A stretch of DNA of 64,000 nt from JAKALX01 sp964508715. Its GTDB lineage: Bacteria > Chloroflexota > Dehalococcoidia > Tepidiformales > Tepidiformaceae. Position 1 is the first letter of the stretch, and each line of letters starts with the position of its first letter. The notes beneath the pieces are model-generated. The model searched no databases. It had not been told where the DNA came from and was given only the letters and a program-made list of their open reading frames with translations. The position numbers and the translations under genes were made by a program. The DNA is taken from contig CAZDUX010000005.1 in the NCBI GenBank assembly GCA_964508715.1, forward strand, positions 124,001-188,000, given 5' to 3'. Shown one piece after another: positions 16,960 through 24,589 of this stretch.

Positions 16960-17976
16960 TCAGGCCACGAACTCCTCGATGTCTGGCTCCAGCCCAAACC
17001 GCGCGATCACCTCCGCATGCTTCTCCGAAAAGTCCCGCAGCGCTTCACGGATTCGCGATTCAAGGTCCGCGCGCTTCAACTGAAACGCAAGGCGGGCAAT
17101 GGTATCCGAGAGGCAGTCGCTGAGGCCCTTGCTGAAGTCCTCTGGCACCGCACCCTCGAATTGCACCTTCCCATCTCGGTAATCGAACTCCGCTGCAAAC
17201 GGATCGAGGTACGGATAGGTGACCGCCCGGTTCACAAGGGTTTCTTTGAATGAGAGCAGGAACCGCCCCGGCTTCGAGAGACCATCGACCACCGCCTCCA
17301 CCGACCCGATCACATCGCTCCAGAATGCGAGCACGGGCCCCGAGTCCAGGGCTTTCAGCGGCGGCGCGACGCATGGCTTCGCGCCAGTGCCGGCCACCGC
17401 CTCGGCTGCCCGTATCCGGTAGACGTTGAATACCGCCTCCGGGTTTGCCGCCAGCCGGAACACGGCCTCAAGCCCGCCACACTGTTCTCCCTCACCGGCC
17501 ATTACGGTCTCGGTCACCTTGCCTGCGTCGAAGAACAGGATCGCGCCCGATTGTCCCGGTGCGAGTACCTCGGCGTAGCCGGTGTGGCCATCATCCGCAA
17601 GCTTCTCCACGAGCCGCTCAAAACTCGTGAACGCCGCGGTCAGGTCGCGATAGACCACCTCGGCGTCGACACAGCCCGCGACTAGCCGGACCATCTCCGG
17701 CGTTAGCCCGTAGACATTGATCCAACCGTTCTTTTCGGCAACCCGTGCCCTCACGCCGCTCACTGCATCGGGCCCTGTCCGGCGGCCGCTGCCTTCCTGT
17801 TCGACGCCCATGATCACGTCACCGTTTTGAACGAACAGGACCCCGTCGTAACCCTTGAACGAAACCAGTATGTAGCCGTTCAGCGCCCGCGCGCGCAGGT
17901 CCTCGATCAGCCCATCGAACCCCGTGAATGTCGTGTTCAGGTTCGTATATACCGGATTCTCTTTCGGCAACATCAT
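16960..17976 (-). CDS. Protein with two tandem PATAN-like repeats and a unique C-terminal domain
   Basis: A 338-residue protein I cannot name. It contains an internal duplication of about 78 residues (about 12-90 and 111-188): both copies run T-x-F-x-(G/S)-F-(D/E)-x-L-(I/V)-E-x-L, then GY-(I/A), then G-(V/A)-(L/I)-F and a late NVY. This is the pattern of PATAN/DUF4388 modules. The last 130 residues (from about 210) are a separate alpha/beta domain ending in a charged helix. The start at 17976 has AGGAGG 9 nt upstream; a longer frame would overlap the preceding roadblock gene. It is the middle gene of the operon. Confidence 0.75.
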   Translation of the reverse strand: MMLPKENPVYTNLNTTFTGFDGLIEDLRARALNGYILVSFKGYDGVLFVQNGDVIMGVEQEGSGRRTGPDAVSGVRARVAEKNGWINVYGLTPEMVRLVAGCVDAEVVYRDLTAAFTSFERLVEKLADDGHTGYAEVLAPGQSGAILFFDAGKVTETVMAGEGEQCGGLEAVFRLAANPEAVFNVYRIRAAEAVAGTGAKPCVAPPLKALDSGPVLAFWSDVIGSVEAVVDGLSKPGRFLLSFKETLVNRAVTYPYLDPFAAEFDYRDGKVQFEGAVPEDFSKGLSDCLSDTIARLAFQLKRADLESRIREALRDFSEKHAEVIARFGLEPDIEEFVA

Positions 17977-18017
17977 CCGTTGTATCCTCCTCGGTCTCCC
18001 CGGCTCGTACGCCTCCA

Positions 18018-18422
18018 TCAGACGTACCTCCGCAACACCTGCTCGATTGCCGGGGCTGCCACTGTCACGGGGCTTCCGCGGCGAAGCGCGATCAGCACGT
18101 AGCAACTCCCCGGTGCGTAGAGCAGCGTGTCGCCCGCGTTGGTACTGATGACCACGCGCTCCAGGCGCGAGGACGCGAGCACTCGACCCATCCCTCGAAG
18201 GTCACCATCGGTCGCGAGCGCCTCGGCACGCTTGGCAACAAACGTTGTCAGTGCCACCTCGCGGCCCGCCTCCGATCCCGGGGTGGCGGGCTCGCAGGCG
18301 ACCAGTTCGCCTTCCAACGTCGCCACCAGTGTGCGCTCGACGCTGGCGACTGCCGCGATGGCGGCTGCCAGCCGGCGGCCGGGCACTCCGTCTGTCGCCA
18401 GCGTCTGTGCTTGCGTCATCAC
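18018..18422 (-). CDS. Second roadblock/LC7-like protein
   Basis: A 134-residue protein with a roadblock-like layout: VERTLVATLEGELVACEP, a helix, then RVLASSRLERVVISTNAG and TLLYAPGSCYVLIAL, the pattern of strands that form LC7 dimer sheets. It is distinct in sequence from the other roadblock protein of this operon, so the two may form a heterodimer. It follows the HAMP receptor gene by 20 nt. Confidence 0.78.
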   Translation of the reverse strand: MMTQAQTLATDGVPGRRLAAAIAAVASVERTLVATLEGELVACEPATPGSEAGREVALTTFVAKRAEALATDGDLRGMGRVLASSRLERVVISTNAGDTLLYAPGSCYVLIALRRGSPVTVAAPAIEQVLRRYV

Positions 18423-18442
18423 CGCACCTCACACCCTCCTGG

Positions 18443-19672
18443 CTAGGCGGCCCGCCGCGCCCGCAGCCGCTCTATTGCCGAGCGCAGGCTCGCCTGCATC
18501 CGTCGTAGCGACTCTGCGAGCTGCCCAACTTCGTTCTTACCCTCGACTCCGATCTCGATGTCGAGTTCTCCGAGGCTCATCCGGTCCGCGACCTCCGCCA
18601 GCCGCCGTATCGGCCGCGTGATGCTGAACGCGATCAGGAGTGCAAATGCAACGGCAACCGCGATTCCGCCCAGCGTTGCGGCGCTCGTGATATACAGCCC
18701 CGAGGTTGCCGAATCGCGCCGCGCCTGGAACTCCTTGTCGAGCACACCCTGGGCGGCTGCAATGAGCTGGTTCGACGAGTCGATGGCGCTCCCCCCGAGC
18801 AGGAAATAGCTTTCTGCTGCCGAATTCAGGAGCGTTGAGGCATTCAGTACATCGACCGACGACGCGGTCATGAAGCTTGTCCGATTCACCTGGCTACGGT
18901 CGAGGAGCGGCTTCAGAGCCGCCTCGAAGTCCTTGTTCCCGACCATCGAAGCCTGGAGATTACGAACCATGGTGTCGGCATAGATGCCCGATGCCACCAC
19001 CTGGCTTGCCAGGTACTGCCGTTGAGCGATGGTGGGCTCTTGTCCCGCATGGCCTGCGAGCAATGTCGCCCCATAGCTCCGTGCCAGCGAGAGCGACTCC
19101 GTCATCTTCGGAAGAACGTCCGTGAGTGCCACGATGGCGCTGCGCGTATCAACCGACGGGTCTACCTGCAACTTCGAGGCTATCGTCACCCGGTCGAGCA
19201 ACGGGAAGATCGACTCATTGATGAGCTGCGTATGCGCGCTGGCCACATCACTCGCCGATTGCCCGGCGGCTATGTCCCGAAGGCGCGGCCACTGGCTACG
19301 GATGTTGTCGATGTACTGCTTCGTCCCCAGGTCACCGCCGTAGCTCTTTTCCGCCGCTTCCAGCTTCGAAAGTGCGGCGTCGCCTGCCTCGCCCGAAAGC
19401 TTCAGTGCCGCCTCCGCTGATGACTGCCCCGAAAGATACCGTTCGGCCAGCGACCGGTGTTGCTGCACCTCTCGCAAGAACGGCATCGTCGCTGCGATAT
19501 ATGCAAAACCATCCGACTCGCTGTTCGCCCGCGAGATCTCGCTATTCTGGCGCTGGTACTGCATCACACTGAGCGCAGCCAGCGGGATGCTCAGCACCAG
19601 CACCACACCCCAGAGCTTCGTTCGGATCCCCGTGTTCCCCATGAACCCCAGGCCCGGCCGATTCACTCCCAT
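18443..19672 (-). CDS. HAMP-domain membrane receptor without an output domain
   Basis: A 409-residue receptor: a membrane helix at about residues 20-38, a roughly 280-residue helical extracytoplasmic sensor, a second helix at about 323-349 and a HAMP domain at about 350-402 (opening ITRPIRRLAEVADRM). The protein ends eight residues later, so it lacks the methyl-accepting, kinase or cyclase domain that a HAMP normally drives. The helical sensor with EVQQHRSLAERYL resembles nitrate/nitrite-sensing domains, though I would not assign a ligand. It begins the operon, with GGGAGGC before the ATG, which suggests the downstream roadblock/PATAN proteins are its output. Confidence 0.85.
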   Translation of the reverse strand: MGVNRPGLGFMGNTGIRTKLWGVVLVLSIPLAALSVMQYQRQNSEISRANSESDGFAYIAATMPFLREVQQHRSLAERYLSGQSSAEAALKLSGEAGDAALSKLEAAEKSYGGDLGTKQYIDNIRSQWPRLRDIAAGQSASDVASAHTQLINESIFPLLDRVTIASKLQVDPSVDTRSAIVALTDVLPKMTESLSLARSYGATLLAGHAGQEPTIAQRQYLASQVVASGIYADTMVRNLQASMVGNKDFEAALKPLLDRSQVNRTSFMTASSVDVLNASTLLNSAAESYFLLGGSAIDSSNQLIAAAQGVLDKEFQARRDSATSGLYITSAATLGGIAVAVAFALLIAFSITRPIRRLAEVADRMSLGELDIEIGVEGKNEVGQLAESLRRMQASLRSAIERLRARRAA

Positions 19673-19896
19673 CGTTCTTGCCTCCCACGTGTACTCGAGA
19701 ACAGAGTGACCATGGCGCCTGTCGCAGGCGCCTCATACAGGGAAGTTCGACCCGATCCCCCGTTCCTACAGACCTCGCAGCTCATCGATACCGAATTCGA
19801 GGGAGCGTGCGGTGGCGGGGCCCGGGGGGCCGGTGCCGGTGTGGGAAGACCCGGTGCCCACTCGCACCACGCCCTCGCCACCCTCGACCTATCGCG

Positions 19897-19902
19897 TAGA
19901 AT
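19897..19902 (+). promoter_or_regulatory. -10-like hexamer of the enoyl-CoA hydratase gene
   Basis: TAGAAT lies 31 nt before the chosen GTG start. It would place transcription start near 19908, giving a short leader that contains the SD at 19922-19926. Confidence 0.4.
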
Positions 19903-19933
19903 CCCCATGCATACCCGGCCAAGGAGCAGCACC

Positions 19934-20725
19934 GTGGAGTTTTGTCGCGTCGAGAAGAAGGGCCACGTCGCCTACGTCACCATCACCCGCCCCGAGGTCA
20001 TGAACGCCCTCCACGCGCCGGCGAGCCGTGAGCTCTCAAAGGTCTGGGATGACTTCGCCGCTGACGATGACCTCTGGGTTGGCGTCCTCACTGGTGAAGG
20101 CGAAAAAGCGTTCAGCGCCGGCAACGACCTGAAGTACACCGCCGAACAGTCCCGTCTCCCCCGCGAACAGCGCGGCGACCAGTCCTGGCCCACGGGTGGC
20201 TTCGGCGGCCTCACCTCCCGCTTCGACCTCTACAAGCCGATCATCGCCCGCGTGAACGGCTTCGCTCTCGGCGGCGGCCTCGAGATGGCTCTCGCGTGTG
20301 ACATCATCGTCGCGGCCGACCACGCCGAGATCGGCCTCCCCGAGCCGCGCCGCGGCCTCATCGCCGGCGCCATGGGCGTTCACCGTCTCCCCCGCCAGGC
20401 CCCGCTCAAGGCAGCGATGGGCTACATGCTTACGGGCCGCCACATCCCCGCGAAGCGCGCCTACGAACTCGGTCTCGTCAGCGAAGTCGTTCCCTTCGCC
20501 GAACTCGACGCCGCCGTCGACTCCATGGTGAACGATATCCTCCGCTGTGCCCCGCTCTCGGTCCGCGCCACCAAGCAGGCGGCGATGGACGGCCTGCGCA
20601 TGTCGCTCGAACAGGCCGGTGCCGCCGACTACGAGTGGGAATCCCGCCGCCGCAAGAGCGAGGACGCCATCGAAGGCCCCCGCGCCTTCGCCGAAAAGCG
20701 CGCCCCCAACTGGCAGGGGCGGTAG
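19934..20725 (+). CDS. Enoyl-CoA hydratase/isomerase family protein
   Basis: A 263-residue crotonase-fold enzyme acting on an acyl-CoA. It has the oxyanion-hole segments FSAGNDLKYTAEQ and NGFALGGGLEMALACD and the PEPRRGLIAGAMG loop that carries active-site residues in crotonases. The GTG start at 19934 is preceded by AAGGAG at 7 nt; an ATG at 19907 is possible but lacks an SD. Divergent from the roadblock operon. The reaction (hydratase, isomerase or thioesterase-type) cannot be fixed from sequence alone. Confidence 0.9.
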   Translation: MEFCRVEKKGHVAYVTITRPEVMNALHAPASRELSKVWDDFAADDDLWVGVLTGEGEKAFSAGNDLKYTAEQSRLPREQRGDQSWPTGGFGGLTSRFDLYKPIIARVNGFALGGGLEMALACDIIVAADHAEIGLPEPRRGLIAGAMGVHRLPRQAPLKAAMGYMLTGRHIPAKRAYELGLVSEVVPFAELDAAVDSMVNDILRCAPLSVRATKQAAMDGLRMSLEQAGAADYEWESRRRKSEDAIEGPRAFAEKRAPNWQGR

Positions 20726-20791
20726 AGGCGATAGCAGAACGGTGAGGCATGAGCGGGGTGCCTCGCCTTCCTATTCATCTTCGTGGCCCTG

Positions 20792-21295
20792 CTACTTCAC
20801 GACCTGGTCCGCTCCATGCGCGCCCTCGGCCGCGTACAACCACTGACCCGTCACGGCATCGATGAAGTCGAGGTAGTACGTTTGGGACGGAACGAACTGA
20901 ACAACGGGCTGGCCATCGCGTGGAATCGGTTGGTGAATGTAGACGCCGCCGGGCGGATCCGATGCGACGACCCAGCAGAGACATTTCAAACTGGGCTCGG
21001 AAAGCTGATCGTCTACTTCGGCGAGGGCCGTTTCTATCAGCTTTCCGGCCGTGTGTTTGAGCGCGACGTCTTCGGCCGTAGCTCTGTCGATACGCGCGGC
21101 GGCTGCCCGTTCCTGGCTCGGCGTCGAGAGGTGAAGGCTTCCGCCGGCAAGGACAGAATCGGGAATGGTCTTGAGGACTCCTGGCTCGCCGGCGGCTTTC
21201 GAAGAGTCGCGTCCCAACCCGGCGATGGCTATGAGGCCAACGGCGGCTATCGCGAACAACCCTGGCAGGCTGAGGTTCCTTCTGCGGTGGTTCAT
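20792..21295 (-). CDS. Exported protein of unknown function
   Basis: A 167-residue protein with a basic N-terminus (NHRRRN) and one hydrophobic helix (LPGLFAIAAVGLIAIAGL), so secreted or membrane-anchored. The rest is an acidic, soluble domain holding a KCLCW pair of Cys residues and a YYLDFIDAVTGQWLYA ending. I recognise no family. The ATG at 21295 has GAGGAG 5 nt upstream; the longer frame upstream is not coding-like. Base composition is less GC-rich than neighbours, and it follows two odd ORFs on the same strand. Confidence 0.65.
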   Translation of the reverse strand: MNHRRRNLSLPGLFAIAAVGLIAIAGLGRDSSKAAGEPGVLKTIPDSVLAGGSLHLSTPSQERAAAARIDRATAEDVALKHTAGKLIETALAEVDDQLSEPSLKCLCWVVASDPPGGVYIHQPIPRDGQPVVQFVPSQTYYLDFIDAVTGQWLYAAEGAHGADQVVK

Positions 21296-21308
21296 CTTGC
21301 TCCTCATC

Positions 21309-21527
21309 CTAAGCACACGCCTTGTCCCAAATGTAGAACGTTGTGCCGTAGTAGGGGCCTTCGTAACCGCTCCAGCTCGGAATGTATGGGTAAACACTCC
21401 CTGCGACTTCGGTCCAGTATCCATAGTGGTCGTGATTTCTAGCCGTCCGAGCTTTCGGCAATCCTGAGCGTGGCAATCGCACTGGCCATACAGCACCCTT
21501 GGTGAAGGGCAACCCACACGCTCGCAT
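21309..21527 (-). CDS. Tyr/Trp-rich short ORF, doubtful
   Basis: The last 45 codons of this frame (21309-21443) read as a protein-like, aromatic-rich segment (YGYWTEVAG, YPYIPSWSGYEGPYYG) with 16 Tyr/Trp/Phe residues, ending 13 nt before the exported-protein gene. The only ATG in frame lies inside the sigma-like ORF at 21527, with no SD. It could be a small secreted peptide, a frameshifted end of the upstream ORF, or chance. Confidence 0.25.
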   Translation of the reverse strand: MRACGLPFTKGAVWPVRLPRSGLPKARTARNHDHYGYWTEVAGSVYPYIPSWSGYEGPYYGTTFYIWDKACA

Positions 21528-21834
21528 TCGCTCTTGTCGCCGGGAGATGCGCCGGGGCAACTTCAGCGCGTGCCTTCGATGCCTGGTGCCGCACCGTGTG
21601 TTCGCTCGTGCCTAACAAGCTGGCTATGTCAGCGGGCTCGAACCCGATCGTCTCGAGCAGCAGGACGTCCTGGAGCCGGGGGGAAGTGCATGGTGGCGTC
21701 CGCCGATAGACGAGAGACGCACTCTCACCCGCGTGGCTGATTCTCGCTGCAATACGCTCCGCCTCGTATCCACCCTCGGCTTCGGGGAGTGCCCTGTCTA
21801 TAGCTGAGTTACGGGGCTCCACAACACAATTCAA
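21439..21834 (-). CDS. Sigma-70 region-4-like helix-turn-helix protein
   Basis: A protein of up to 131 residues whose middle matches sigma region 4/LuxR HTH: RLQDVLLLETIGFEPADIA then SLLGTSEHTVRHQASKARAEV. Region 2, needed for -10 recognition, is absent and the first 55 residues are not recognisable, so it is a truncated extracytoplasmic-type sigma factor or a stand-alone HTH protein. Start is uncertain (TTG at 21834 or GTG at 21822). An AT-rich TATATT tract lies just upstream. It opens the patch of lower-GC genes running to 20792. Confidence 0.5.
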   Translation of the reverse strand: MNCVVEPRNSAIDRALPEAEGGYEAERIAARISHAGESASLVYRRTPPCTSPRLQDVLLLETIGFEPADIASLLGTSEHTVRHQASKARAEVAPAHLPATRANASVWVALHQGCCMASAIATLRIAESSDG

Positions 21835-21892
21835 TATAATCTAAGAACCCCCACACTTGCCCCCCGGACCCCGCGGTGTTTCCCTACGATCG

Positions 21893-22420
21893 ATGCCCGA
21901 CACGCCACTCACGGAAAGCCCCGAACTCAAAGGCATCGCCGGCTATACCTCCCCCTACCCCTACCTCGACAGGCTCCAGGAGAAGATGGAGGAGCGGCTC
22001 GCGAAGCGCGTCCCTGTTGGCGGCCGTTTCTGCGGCTTCTGTTACGCCCGCCTGCGCGACACCGACGACGTCTGCCCGTTCTGTGCTACCTCCACCGGTG
22101 ACAGGCCCACGGTCCGCGAAATCCCCCAGGACGTCCTGCGAGCGTACAAAGCAAGGCGCGATACCGAGGCTCGCTGGGTTTACGGACTTGGCTTCGTCGG
22201 TCTCATCGTCGCTTCGGTCCTCTTCGTTCTCATGGAGGTCTGGGGTCCCGGCCCGCTCGGACACCCTGCCGCGGGTTTTGCGGTACTGCTCCTCGGCGGC
22301 TACGTCCTTGCCCAGTTCTTCGGCACCTTCCTCGGGGGCCAGTTCGGCTACAGCCGTGGCGCCCGCAAGCGCGACACCCTCTGGGCCGCCTACCTCGAGA
22401 AGCGCGACTCGTCGAGATAG
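21893..22420 (+). CDS. Zinc-ribbon membrane protein of unknown function
   Basis: A 175-residue protein. Residues about 40-62 form a zinc ribbon with two CxxC knuckles (FCGFCYARL and VCPFCATS), and two membrane helices follow (about 100-120 and 128-150). The C-terminus is basic. Small zinc-ribbon membrane proteins of this plan are common and mostly uncharacterised. It is divergent from the sigma-like ORF and 46 nt before hicB. No strong SD precedes the ATG. Confidence 0.75.
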   Translation: MPDTPLTESPELKGIAGYTSPYPYLDRLQEKMEERLAKRVPVGGRFCGFCYARLRDTDDVCPFCATSTGDRPTVREIPQDVLRAYKARRDTEARWVYGLGFVGLIVASVLFVLMEVWGPGPLGHPAAGFAVLLLGGYVLAQFFGTFLGGQFGYSRGARKRDTLWAAYLEKRDSSR

Positions 22421-22454
22421 TTAAGCCGGCTCACGGGGCAGTGGCGCGCTGGCG

Positions 22455-22460
22455 TATCAT
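22455..22460 (+). promoter_or_regulatory. -10-like hexamer before hicB
   Basis: TATCAT ends exactly 6 nt before the hicB ATG; the same gap is seen at 6987, 28427 and 44920. A GGAG within the gap is too close to the ATG to serve as a normal SD. Confidence 0.45.
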
Positions 22461-22466
22461 CGGAGC

Positions 22467-22673
22467 ATGCAGGTTTTGCGTTATCGAGTCGTCGTGACGG
22501 AATCCGAAGAGGGATTCAGTGTATCCTGCCCGGCCCTCCCTGGCTGCTGGTCGCAGGGTGCAACACGTGAAGAGGCTCTCGCCAACATAACGGATGCAAT
22601 CCGCGACTACCTGCTGGCAATGGCAGAAGCCCGACCCGAAGGGCAGGTAGCCGAGGTAGAGGTCGCTGTGTAG
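22467..22673 (+). CDS. hicB: HicB family antitoxin
   Basis: A 68-residue HicB-type protein that neutralises the adjacent HicA toxin. It has the partial RNase H-like fold signature: VLRYRVVVTESEEGFSVSCP, then ALPGCWSQGATREEALANI and a C-terminal helix. It is short and lacks a fused DNA-binding domain, so autoregulation, if any, would need the complex or another factor. Order is antitoxin then toxin, 2 nt apart. Confidence 0.9.
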   Translation: MQVLRYRVVVTESEEGFSVSCPALPGCWSQGATREEALANITDAIRDYLLAMAEARPEGQVAEVEVAV

Positions 22674-22675
22674 CG

Positions 22676-22888
22676 ATGCCATCCATTCCTGGTGTTGGCT
22701 ACCGCCACGCTGCCAGGGCGCTCGAGAAAGCTGGTTTCCGAGTTGTCCGTGAGGGAAAGCATATCGTGATGAGTGATGGACTTCGATTCGTCACCATCCC
22801 CCGCCATGATCCGGTGAATGCGTATACGATGGCCGGCATCGTTCACGATGCCGGCCTTTCCGTGGAGCAGTTCAAAAAGCTCCTCTAA
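22676..22888 (+). CDS. hicA: HicA family mRNA interferase toxin
   Basis: A 70-residue double-stranded-RNA-binding-fold toxin. GFRVVREGKHIVM places the catalytic His in the family's G-x-H position, followed by VTIPRHDPVNAYTMAGIV and the final helix. HicA cleaves mRNA when HicB is lost. It starts 2 nt after hicB and is tail-to-tail with ino1. All visible catalytic features are intact, so the pair is likely active. Confidence 0.9.
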   Translation: MPSIPGVGYRHAARALEKAGFRVVREGKHIVMSDGLRFVTIPRHDPVNAYTMAGIVHDAGLSVEQFKKLL

Positions 22889-22891
22889 ACG

Positions 22892-24415
22892 TCACTCCTC
22901 CGCGTAGTACTCCATCCCGAGGTGCGTGATCTGTTCCTCGCCCATCATCCACCGCAGCGTGTTCTTCAGCTTCGTCTGCTGGATGAACAGGTCGTGCTCG
23001 GGATAGAGGTCTGGCGCATGCTGCGGACTCTTGAAGTAGAACGAGAGCCACTCCTGGATCCCCTTCATCCCTGCCCGCTTCGCAAGATCGAAGAACAACG
23101 CCAGGTCGAGTACCAGCGGCGCCGCCAGGATTGAATCCCGGCAGAGGAAGTCGATCTTGATCTGCATCGGATAGCCCATCCACCCGAAGATGTCGATATT
23201 GTCCCACCCCTCCTTCGCGTCGCCGCGCGGCGGGTAGTAGTTGATCCGCACCTTGTGATAGATGTCGCCATAGAGTTCCGGGTACACGTCCGGCTGGAGG
23301 ATATACTCGAGCACACCAAGCTTCGACTCTTCCTTCGTCTTGAAGCTTTCCGGGTCGTCGAGCACCTCGCCGTCGCGGTTCCCTAGGATATTCGTCGAAT
23401 ACCAGCCCGCCACGCCGAGCATTCGCGCCTTCAGCATCGGGCTGATGACCGTCTTCATCAGCGTCTGGCCCGTCTTGAAATCCTTCCCGCCGATGGGCAC
23501 ACCGCGGTCGATCGCCAGCTTCAGCAGTGCAGGAGTGTCGACGGTCAGGTTCGGCGCCCCGTTCGCGAAAGGCACTCCTTCCATGAGCGCCGCGTAGGCA
23601 TAGAGCATGGAGGGAGCGATGTTTACGTCGTTCGTCTCCATCGCCGCCTCGAACGCCTCGAGGTTCTGATGGCAGGCTGCCTCGCGCAGGAAGATCTCCG
23701 TCGATGCTGCCCAAACGATCACCAGCCGGTCGCAGCCGTTCTTTTCCTTGAACTCGCGGATGTCCTTCCGGATGAGTTCCGCCAGTTCCAGCTTCGTCGG
23801 TGCCGACTTCACGTTGTCACCCTGCAGGCGCTTCACGTAGTACTGGTCGAACACTGCCGGCATCGGCTCGATCGTCTCCAGGAAGTCCCTGATCGGGTCG
23901 AGGTGCTCATGCCGGTCCAGCACGCCGGCCTTCCTTGCCGCTTCGTAGGCGTTGTCCTTTATGGGGTCCCACGCCCCAAACACGAGCTGATCGAGTTCCG
24001 CCAGGGGCACGAACTCCTTGATCAGCGGGGTGCGCTTCTCCGTCCGTTTGCCAAGGCGGATCGTCCCCATCTGCGTCAGCGAACCAATCGGCAACCCGTG
24101 CCCACGGCGGGCGTTCTCCACACCGGCGATGAATGTCGTCGCTACCGCGCCGAGGCCGACTGTGAGGACTCCAAGCTTGCCGCTTGCTGGCTCGATTTGC
24201 CGCTGCCCTGCCGAAACAAAATCCCTGGCTTCCACGATCACACCTCTTTCCCTGGCGAGCGTCATGAGCACCCGATGCCACTGCGCCGGGATGATCCCCG
24301 TGCGCGCCCAGTGCTGGATCGTGCTCTGCCGCCGGCCGAGAAGGCGCGCGAGAGCGCTTTGCCCGCCGAAGCGCGCAATGATCCGTTCAGCCGGGTTTCG
24401 CGGCTCACCATTCAT
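22892..24415 (-). CDS. ino1: Inositol-3-phosphate synthase with fused N-terminal HTH domain
   Basis: A 507-residue NAD enzyme converting glucose 6-phosphate to myo-inositol 3-phosphate. The core begins near residue 75 with KLGVLTVGLGAVATTF (Rossmann) and contains the family blocks PIGGKDFKTGQT and GWYSTNILGNRDG. Ahead of it, residues 6-55 form an extra helix-turn-helix of Cro/YdaS type (AERIIARFGGQSALARLLG, then HWARTGIIPAQWHRVLM) not found in ordinary synthases, which are about 430 residues long. The ATG at 24415 follows GTGGAGGAC. A 9+9-bp palindrome lies 10 nt upstream of it, a likely site for the HTH. The product feeds inositol lipids or compatible solutes. Confidence 0.88.
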   Translation of the reverse strand: MNGEPRNPAERIIARFGGQSALARLLGRRQSTIQHWARTGIIPAQWHRVLMTLARERGVIVEARDFVSAGQRQIEPASGKLGVLTVGLGAVATTFIAGVENARRGHGLPIGSLTQMGTIRLGKRTEKRTPLIKEFVPLAELDQLVFGAWDPIKDNAYEAARKAGVLDRHEHLDPIRDFLETIEPMPAVFDQYYVKRLQGDNVKSAPTKLELAELIRKDIREFKEKNGCDRLVIVWAASTEIFLREAACHQNLEAFEAAMETNDVNIAPSMLYAYAALMEGVPFANGAPNLTVDTPALLKLAIDRGVPIGGKDFKTGQTLMKTVISPMLKARMLGVAGWYSTNILGNRDGEVLDDPESFKTKEESKLGVLEYILQPDVYPELYGDIYHKVRINYYPPRGDAKEGWDNIDIFGWMGYPMQIKIDFLCRDSILAAPLVLDLALFFDLAKRAGMKGIQEWLSFYFKSPQHAPDLYPEHDLFIQQTKLKNTLRWMMGEEQITHLGMEYYAEE

Positions 24416-24424
24416 GTCCTCCAC

Positions 24425-24445
24425 CCTAACGAAATCTTCGTTAGG
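24425..24445. promoter_or_regulatory. Palindromic candidate operator before ino1
   Basis: Perfect inverted repeat CCTAACGAA - ATC - TTCGTTAGG, ending 10 nt from the ino1 start codon, where a bound protein would block initiation. Because ino1 carries its own HTH domain, autoregulation is the simplest reading. I found no second copy in the window. Confidence 0.6.
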
Positions 24446-24490
24446 ACTCAAGTGACCCCAATACCCCGCGACGACGAAGGCCCGCAAAGT

Positions 24491-24586
24491 GTGAATCGCA
24501 AGCACAAGCACGGGCTCCGCTTCCTGGCGATCACCAACCCCGAATTTCCGGCCCTTGCCGGCAGCCGCTCCGGCCTGCTCCTGTAA
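24491..24586 (+). CDS. Possible 31-residue ORF before a strong hairpin
   Basis: A GTG-started 31-codon frame, basic at its N-terminus and hydrophobic at the end, with GAAGG 10 nt upstream and a 14-bp hairpin 3 nt after its stop. There is no homology I can recognise; chance is likely. It lies in the 380-nt divergent gap 24416-24795. Confidence 0.2.
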   Translation: MNRKHKHGLRFLAITNPEFPALAGSRSGLLL

Positions 24587-24589
24587 GTC

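Noticed and set aside
19457..19933. Long N-terminal extension of the enoyl-CoA hydratase ORF
   Set aside because: The extension is low-complexity and overlaps the divergent operon's promoter and first gene; a GTG with a good SD gives the normal family start.
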